A stretch of 64,000 nt of DNA. Origin: Sphaerolaimus hirsutus (taxonomy: Eukaryota; Nematoda; Chromadorea; Monhysterida; Sphaerolaimidae). Within the stretch, counting starts at the first letter, position 1, and every line of letters starts with the position of its first letter. The DNA is taken from contig OZ038457.1 in assembly GCA_964036195.1 (NCBI GenBank), positions 21,665,147 to 21,729,146 of the forward strand, read 5' to 3'. The translations under genes were made by a program, and so were the position numbers. Of the stretch, positions 58,401 to 64,000 are shown one piece after another. A model generated the notes under the pieces. It worked only from the letters and a program-made list of their open reading frames with translations. It was not told the origin of the DNA and did no database searches.

Positions 58401-61400
58401 ATCGGCCGAAATTTTTAGTACTAAGCACTAGGTATTTTGCAAAATTTTTGCGCGCAAGCGCGCAATTTCACACACAAATTGACATTGGTGGTTGTTTTCA
58501 TTGGTTTTGTGGCATTTTTAGTATCAAAGTATCCATTTCTATGTGCTACCATGGGTTAATAAGCCGTCATATGTTGCTGTACTATATAATATTGAGGTAA
58601 TGTGCTTCCATGTACCTCCACAGTGTGTAACTTCACTCCCAAAGTAACAACCTCCTTTTATAACCTTGTTTCATCACTATTCCGTGCCAAACTTTACCTG
58701 AAGTCACGAACATTCGACTATAAGGCGATATACAAACGATATGTCGACGAAAAATGGATATTTTTGACACAAATCACCACTTATAATGCTATCCCATGGC
58801 TCCACAGCCATTATATGGTCATATATAACATCACAGAGTATTGCCACTGTCTGATATACCTATATATGTTGACACAAAGTCATATCTGGGAACTTTTAAA
58901 AAAAAACGTTTTTTTTTAAAAAAAAACGTTTTTTTTTAAAAAAAAAACGTTTTTTTTTAAAAAAAAACATCGAGTTAAAAAAAAACGTTTTTTTTTCCAA
59001 CCCTAGTTATATATGTATAGAAAGTGAGGTAATTCAGTGCGGGGCAGGCCTGATATACTCCGGTTACTTTACACCTTGCACGCGTGGTTCCCGCTGGAAG
59101 TGTGCCAACGATGGTTAACGCGTGCAAGTTTCATAAAAAGATGATAAAATTGATTGTTGTTATAATGTTATTCATTAACATATTCACATCGATGACTTTT
59201 TTCATCTTTTTACAGAAATCGCTTGGTTTAATAATCATTGGCACGCTTCCAACACAAGACATAAATCAGTGCGAGGGCAGAGTATCATGTACGCTGACTA
59301 TACGCACATGTGCCCGTTACGCACATATGCCCGTTTTTTTCACTTAACACTTTTTCAAGTGATTTTCAGATATGAGTAAAGTGAAAAAAAGTTGCGCAAT
59401 GAAATTAGTGAACTTTTTTCACTTCACTCATATCTGAAAATCACTTAAAAAAGTGTCAAGTGAAAAAAACGGGCATGTGTGCGTAACGGGCACGTGTGCG
59501 TATCAGTGCACCCCCATTCAGTGCATTTTAGGATAGCAGAGTAAGAAATACTACTGTTTGTATAGGAGTATGTGCATGGGTTGTTTGCATAAGAATTTTG
59601 TGGTTGGCCAGACCTATCGCTGAGCCATCTTTGCCTTTGAATGGTCCATATATCGCTGAGCTATATTTGTGTGTTTTTATTGAGATTCCAGACGTATATA
59701 AGTGGGGCCTTGGGAAGTGTTCTGGACCGGTCAGTGGTGTTTGAAGTGAGAAAGCCAGAAAAGGGCTGAAAAAGGACTAGAAAACTTCTGTGAAGTTGTC
59801 CCAGTCGATCCAGAACACTGGTCAAGGTCACCAGTTATATTTTCATGCTAGCTACTCGAGAAAGTAATTTGAAAAACAGTCAGGGTAGTGTTCAAGTTGA
59901 AAGTGAATCTAAAGAACCTGAATCAAGCAAAAGAAGGCATTTGGAGGACAGTGTTGGTGCTGAGAGGCCTCACTGTACTTCACCATTCTGTGTAGTATTT
60001 GGCATCAAAACAGTCTATCCTTTGCTTGAGTCTTGTAAAAATAAACAACAACTAAACCCACAAGATTCTAAGATCAATAACATCGATCAGTGCACGCCTT
60101 CAGCAAAAAGGAGCTCATATCGTTCAAATGTACATGATGTATTTATTACTGCTGATTTGTATCGCAGCTACACATAGACTAGTTTGTGTGGCTGTCTATG
60201 TTCAAATATATCGTGTTTAGATTCATTTATTGCTTGTTTTGGGTACGCAAATGCCTACTCTTTACTACGATCCTTACGAAAATTTCTGACGAAACATTAA
60301 GCCCCCTCGAATTTACCCATCCTCAAATTTTGCTGGGGGAAATAATAAACCCCCATGGGGGTATTTCGAGGTAAAACGGTATTTTGAAAAACTTTAGAAA
60401 ATCTCTCAAGAACAATATCTCTCTGGGAAACCTTAACCCCCCCCCCCCCGCAAAGGCGGCAACGTAGCCACGAACGCTGGTGGCATTCGTCTAGTCCGAC
60501 ACGGTCCCCTACACGCTCATGTGCTAGCTGTTCGAGCCGCCCTACTCCCGGCCGCCTGCGAATCAAATCCTGGCACAGTGCCAAAATCGGAATGCGTCAA
60601 TTTTGGCGCGAGAGTGAGAAAGAACAACACTGGATTGAGGTTGCAGTCTGCTTTTGTGGGGTCTGAGGGAGTGCTTGGTGTTTTGACTCAGGTGCCCATT
60701 TTTCAAGTGGGGAAGTGACATGAAAAGTGGTAAGCATAGTCTATTAACAGTACACTTACAATGAAATATACCATATTTTATCTGAAAAAACGAACATGCA
60801 TTGAATTTTTTATCACATCAGGTTGGTCTCACCCACTATCGGTTACTTCGGTGCAAAATTTTTCACGTGACGACATCATCAAAATATTCATTTTTCAATT
60901 GTAAAGCGTTCTGTCGGTCTAGTATGTAATGTTCTTTTTCTACAAGAAAACAGTTTCTTGTCATGGGAAAATGTAGACTTTCTTGTACTTTTTGGTATTT
61001 AAATATACCAAATGGCCTCGCCTGTCACTTACCACTTTTCTTGACACTTGAACACTTGCTGAGTTGGCACCAGATAACCATGACGGTGGTGCCCAAGCCG
61101 AACTCGATCAAGCTGGCCATGTTGGGTTCGTTTTTTTGTGGGGTCGGATGGTGGCGGGTGAAATTGGATGCAAAGTTGGAAACTTTACCGTACCGTGCCG
61201 CGTACCGCACTTTTCGTATTTACCGTGCGGTTTACCGCAAACCGTACCGTTTGCCACCATTGGTATTTACCATCACAATCACATCATGGGGCACCCCCAA
61301 CACTAAAAAGTATTTGTTTTCCAGTTTTTTTAGCCACAATCATGCAAATAAGAATAAATGTCATTTTTTCAGCCGCGCCGTCGTTCCAAAATTGCGTGGA

Positions 61401-63355
61401 CATATTGTCGCTGGCGCGGCGTATTTTGGGTGAAACTCTCTCTTCGTTTGAATTCATTGATAGCGAATGCATGCGCTGCGTGACGGAAAATTTGGGCTAT
61501 GATAATCCGTTGCATGGAAATCATGAGTGTTTTTTGCTGGTAATGTGGTTTTCGATGTTTTTTTTAAAAATTACCGTATACTCTTGAATAAGCCCCCCGG
61601 GGATCTTATTTTTCATACTGTTTTGATGTAAATATGTTTGTCATTCTTAAAAGTAAAGACTATGGAGAAATCTGTAAGAAGTGTGGAAACATCAAAACTT
61701 AACTGTCCTTCAGTGTCCTTCGCAAGTAAAATGCTACGGTTGTGTTTGTTTTCCATTTTTTTATGATTGCATTACGTAACGATTGGATATCTATACACAC
61801 ATCTAGAGATGGGATATTTTCCCCGGTTTTTAAAAAATGGAAGCGGGTGTTCAAATATATACCGTATTGATCGAAACTCCGCCCAGATTGAAACTTCCGG
61901 CAGCAACAGCGATCACGACGAGTCAAAAATGTCCACATTCCTCGAATCCTGCCTTAGCCAATCACTGGCGACCGATGGAGTTCAAGCAGCCAATGAGCGA
62001 CAAGCTTCAACACTCTGGGCGCTTAGAGAAGGCGGAGCCGAAGCTTTGAAAGCTGACGGGCACACTTACAAACAGGTGGCGTTTCTGGCATTTGTATTCG
62101 CATAGTCTGAGTCATGTAGATTTGATTTGATTTGAGGTGGCGATATTGAATTGTGGGGTGTTGAAAAAAGTGTTAAAATTTCGAAGTAAGAAGTATGTGC
62201 TGTGCTAGATAAACTTGTAGGATACTTGGGTTGATGCGTTGTGAGTGGGAAAAATAAGTAAATTTTTAGGTAAACGGTAGGAAGAGACAGCGAAGTTAAA
62301 AATATTTTACCTTTCAATAACAGTCACACAACTTCACAGTACAAATTTGTCACTCAACCAATGTATTTTTATTCTGCTGAACGCACACTTCACACTGAAA
62401 TCTACCACATCCCATCTGAAAAAGGAACCAAAAATAATATTTTATCTCTGTTTACACCACTCACGCTGTTCGCCCTCTTGGTGCATAATATCTCACATGA
62501 CTTTTCTCGTCATTTAAAAAAACATTCATGCATAACGTGCATTTTTGTAATCACTCACAATCACTCACAACTACCCTTATCACCTATCAACTCCACTTAT
62601 CACCCACCAAGTCGCCCAACCAATCCCTCAGGACATCTCGTTGCCCCTGCACGCGTTCGGCGAGGTCGCCAACGCCGCCAGGGAGCGCCTGCGCGGCACC
62701 AACTACACCAGAGTGGTCACGTATGGACACATGGCCGATGGAAACGCTCATTTGAATATTACTAGTGAGAGACATGAGCCGGAAATTGATAGACTGTGTG
62801 TTATTGTTTGGTGTTTTTGGGGGATTGGGGGTTTGAAAGTCACTTTGCGGGTACAAATGAAATTTCATCATGACATTTGGTGTCAGTTCCGCACCCTGTA
62901 AACTGTAAAGTAAAGTGTAAACTGTCAAAAGTTCAGTAAAAAAATTTTTACTTTGCGGGGCTGCCCGCTGACAATTTCGCATGAAGTTTACGGCCGGCTA
63001 CACGGGCTAATTCGTCAATTGTACAAGTGATAAAGTGTAAGAGGAGTTGGAGCTCACGTTCACGTCACAAGTGAACTTCGAGTCAAAATGGTTGTCACAT
63101 GAGTTGACTTGTCACTGACCTAAACTTATCTTCCAAATATACAATCCACCCACCTTTTACAGGTTATATCCCTGGCTATACAAGTATGTCAGTTCGTACA
63201 ATGGCAGCATATCAGCAGAGCATGGAATTGGCTTGGCTAAAGCCAAATATATGCACTTGGCACACAGCCAACCTGCCGTTTTGAATTTGATGCGAAAAAT
63301 GAAGGGTTTATTTGACCCAAGCGGAATTTTGAATCCGTACAAAGTTTTAGTGTGA
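52493..63355 (+). CDS. D2HGDH: D-2-hydroxyglutarate dehydrogenase, mitochondrial
   Basis: FAD enzyme oxidising D-2-hydroxyglutarate to 2-oxoglutarate in mitochondria, passing electrons to ETF. Ten plus-strand exons with consistent phases: 52493-52587, 53060-53243, 54270-54426, 57334-57444, 60456-60691, 61074-61125, 61373-61539, 61887-62075, 62632-62795, 63163-63355; 515 residues (human 521). The N-terminus ([18 protein letters not shown]) looks like a targeting peptide. Family motifs: [37 protein letters not shown] (FAD-binding; human has GGNTG), [77 protein letters not shown] (metal-binding His pair), SAEHGIG and [13 protein letters not shown]. Intron 3 holds the MoaC gene, intron 2 and intron 4 hold hAT-like MITEs, and intron 5 is bounded by introner-like inverted repeats. 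Confidence 0.96.
53443..54125. mobile_element. hAT-like MITE, TAGGGTTGG/AAACGTTT family, copy 2
   Basis: In D2HGDH intron 2. Ends TAGGGTTGGCCGATG and CCAACCCTA; perfect 8-bp duplication GTTCTCAC at 53435-53442 and 54126-54133. The core is nearly identical by eye to the copies at 5534 and 58298. Confidence 0.92.
55049..56497 (+). CDS. MOCS1: Molybdenum cofactor biosynthesis protein C (MoaC), nested in D2HGDH intron 3
   Basis: MoaC catalyses the second half of GTP to cyclic pyranopterin monophosphate conversion. Exons: 55038 or 55049 to 55157, 55216-55394, 56285-56497, then stop. Motifs: [68 protein letters not shown] then CK, and GGKSGRY. The MoaC active-site Lys, His (LCH), Glu (GVEME), Asp and Lys (YDMCK) are present. 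The CATTTAG at 55031-55037 followed by GGCACCCC AGA ATG looks like an acceptor, so a 5' exon coding the usual LTHxD start may exist. Without it the protein starts at Met 55049. No MoaA (radical SAM) part was found upstream, unlike animal MOCS1 where both are produced from one locus. Host D2HGDH exon phases close perfectly across it, so it is a nested gene. Confidence 0.86.
55604..55974. mobile_element. TACCGTATTACCTAGAATTA MITE in MoaC intron 2
   Basis: Left end TACCGTATTACCTAGAATTA, right end TATTTCGAGGTAATACGGTA. C-rich CTCGAAATACCCC blocks flank a core with GAACGTACATGACAAA, shared with the element at 40023. Confidence 0.75.
56884..57027. mobile_element. hAT-like MITE, TAGTGATGG family with GGCGCCATGGCGCC array
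   Basis: Starts TAGTGATGGAATGGCG, ends GCGCTTTTTCGTCACTA. Flanks CGCATTAC and CGCGTTGC match at 6 of 8 positions. The interior is GGCGCCATGGCGCTT-type self-complementary repeat. The outer TAGTGATGG is shared with the element at 17989, which has a different array. Confidence 0.75.
57060..57222. mobile_element. Harbinger-type MITE, well-preserved ends
   Basis: Starts GGCCCCACACACGCTAGTTG, ends CAACTAGCGTGTGGGGGCC. The arms pair along nearly the whole 163 bp through ATCGAAACCAAATGTCAACT and its inverse. The ends match the autonomous Harbinger transposon at 34056. Confidence 0.8.
57609..58057. mobile_element. TACCGTATTACCTCGAATTA MITE in D2HGDH intron 4
   Basis: Left end TACCGTATTACCTCGAATTA, right end TATTTCGAGGTAATACGGTA. 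CCCCCCTCGAATAAACC units repeat at both ends. A shorter related block is at 58151-58270 and a right-end-only remnant at 60285-60381. Confidence 0.75.
58298..59005. mobile_element. hAT-like MITE, TAGGGTTGG/AAACGTTT family, copy 3
   Basis: In D2HGDH intron 4. Ends TAGGGTTGGCCGATG and CCAACCCTA; perfect 8-bp duplication GTTATATA at 58290-58297 and 59006-59013. The core matches copies 1 and 2; the terminal T-run and A-run arrays differ in unit number. Confidence 0.92.
59301..59502. repeat. 200-bp near-perfect palindrome in D2HGDH intron 4
   Basis: Left arm TACGCACATGTGCCCGTTAC and right arm GTAACGGGCACGTGTGCGTA. Pairing continues through TTTTTTTCACTTAACACTTT, CAAGTGATTTTCAGATATGA and inverses, leaving a small loop near 59400. 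No array, no coding. Probably a foldback MITE. Confidence 0.8.
60692..61073 (+). mobile_element. Introner-like element forming D2HGDH intron 5
   Basis: Intron starts CAG|GTGCCCATTTTTCAAGTG and ends CACTTGCTGAGTTGGCACC|AG. About 47 bases at each end are inverted repeats (GAAAAGTGGTAAG in the left arm, CTTACCACTTTTC in the right) and coincide exactly with the splice sites. The arms resemble the element that forms astacin intron 5 (GTGCCAA-TC-GCAAGTG). No matching 8-mer flanks were seen, so the insertion may be older. The middle (60740-61010) is ordinary AT-rich sequence. Confidence 0.68.
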
Positions 63356-64000
63356 AAAGTGAGTTGTGGTGATTTTCATTTTTTTTTTATGGTTTTTTTT
63401 TTATGATTTTTTTAGGGGTAGCATTTTTTTTTTTGGGGGGGGGGTCTCGCCAGTCAGCACGTGTTTATATCTTTAGAACCGCTTGGCGAAAATTGTTGAA
63501 ATTTGAATATAATATGGTTTCAGGTCGGGGCTAACATGAAAATCGAGGGCATCCTCGAATAGTCCCCCAGTCCCGAGATAGGGTGGGAGATAGATAGTCA
63601 CACTGTCTCGGAACTTGGTCATAGCCGTGGGATAGCATTATACCTAAGTGGTGATTTCGGCCAAAAAATATTTAAAAAATTTTTATGTCGACTAATTTAA
63701 TTAGGCATATCCAGAGCCATTTCATTAATTAATGACATATTTAGGTAACCATTCGTCAGTTCAGTGCGCGCATTGCTAGGTTACAGTGGATTGACTTTAG
63801 TATTTTTATTAGGTAGACTTTTACTTATTTGGTATGAAACATGTTTGTTTTCTTTCAAATTTGTATTTAAACAATGTTTTTCATGCAGAGTTATTTCTTA
63901 ATTCCACCTTGTACCGTATTTATAATGTGTCATTCATTCCGTGTCATCAATATATATACCGTATTTGCTTGAATAGTCCCCCCTTGAATAATTCCTCCCC
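63356..64000. other. 3' flank of D2HGDH, repeat fragments
   Basis: No gene recognised. T-runs and a G-run at 63370-63445; a segment CCCCCAGTCCCGAGATA at about 63560 also occurs near 12650. The window ends inside the left end of another TACCGTATTTGCTTGAATAG element (from 63958). Confidence 0.5.

Noticed and set aside
61767-61886. Upstream extension of D2HGDH exon 8 (open frame from 61767)
   Set aside because: The acceptor GCCCAG at 61881-61886 gives IETSGSN directly after exon 7, matching the family without insertion.

Overview
This window is nuclear DNA from an invertebrate animal. It holds seven multi-exon protein-coding genes with GT-AG introns, long AT-rich introns, and a very high density of DNA transposons and MITEs. 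No prokaryotic or organellar genes, rRNAs or CRISPR arrays were seen. The astacin protease with two C-terminal ShK domains resembles nematode NAS proteins. That points to a nematode or another ecdysozoan, but the call is tentative. All genes were rebuilt by hand from exon phases and family homology; no search was run.

Layout. 338-922 (-): first two exons of NDUFB8, which runs off the left edge. 1463-7194 (+): PPIE, an RRM-cyclophilin, six exons. 9765-14697 (-): astacin metalloprotease with tandem ShK domains, eight exons. 15735-16190: GC-rich, coding-like orphan sequence. 17989-20477: a hAT-like element containing a second hAT-like element that contains a BEL/Pao polymerase fragment. 21662-28346 (-): TMEM30/CDC50 flippase subunit, ten exons. 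28799-32934 (-): divergent G-protein alpha subunit, seven exons. 34056-38018: PIF/Harbinger transposon with an intact seven-exon transposase. 38019-45771: repeats only. 45772-52009 (-): cation-dependent mannose-6-phosphate-receptor-like protein, seven exons, with an orphan coding-like stretch on the opposite strand in its first intron. 52493-63355 (+): D-2-hydroxyglutarate dehydrogenase, ten exons, with a MoaC gene nested in intron 3 on the same strand.

Mobile DNA. At least fourteen elements have terminal inverted repeats starting TAGGG, TAGTG or CAGGG and perfect 8-bp target-site duplications, the hAT signature. Many are almost entirely arrays of a short motif related to their own ends. A second set shares GGCCC-ACGCACACTAGTT ends with the intact Harbinger transposon. 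A third set has TACCGTATTTCCTCGAA ends.

Most notable observation: two coding introns (astacin intron 5 and D2HGDH intron 5) are bounded exactly by the inverted repeats of one MITE family with CAGGTGCC ends. The CAG|GTGCC end acts as a 5' splice site and the opposite end finishes in AG as the 3' splice site. In the astacin gene an 8-bp direct repeat flanks the element within the coding sequence. This looks like intron creation by a hAT-like introner. Other points worth following are the G-alpha subunit with altered switch residues, the nested MoaC gene, and a sorting receptor that keeps its acidic dileucine tail but seems to lack the sugar-binding residues.
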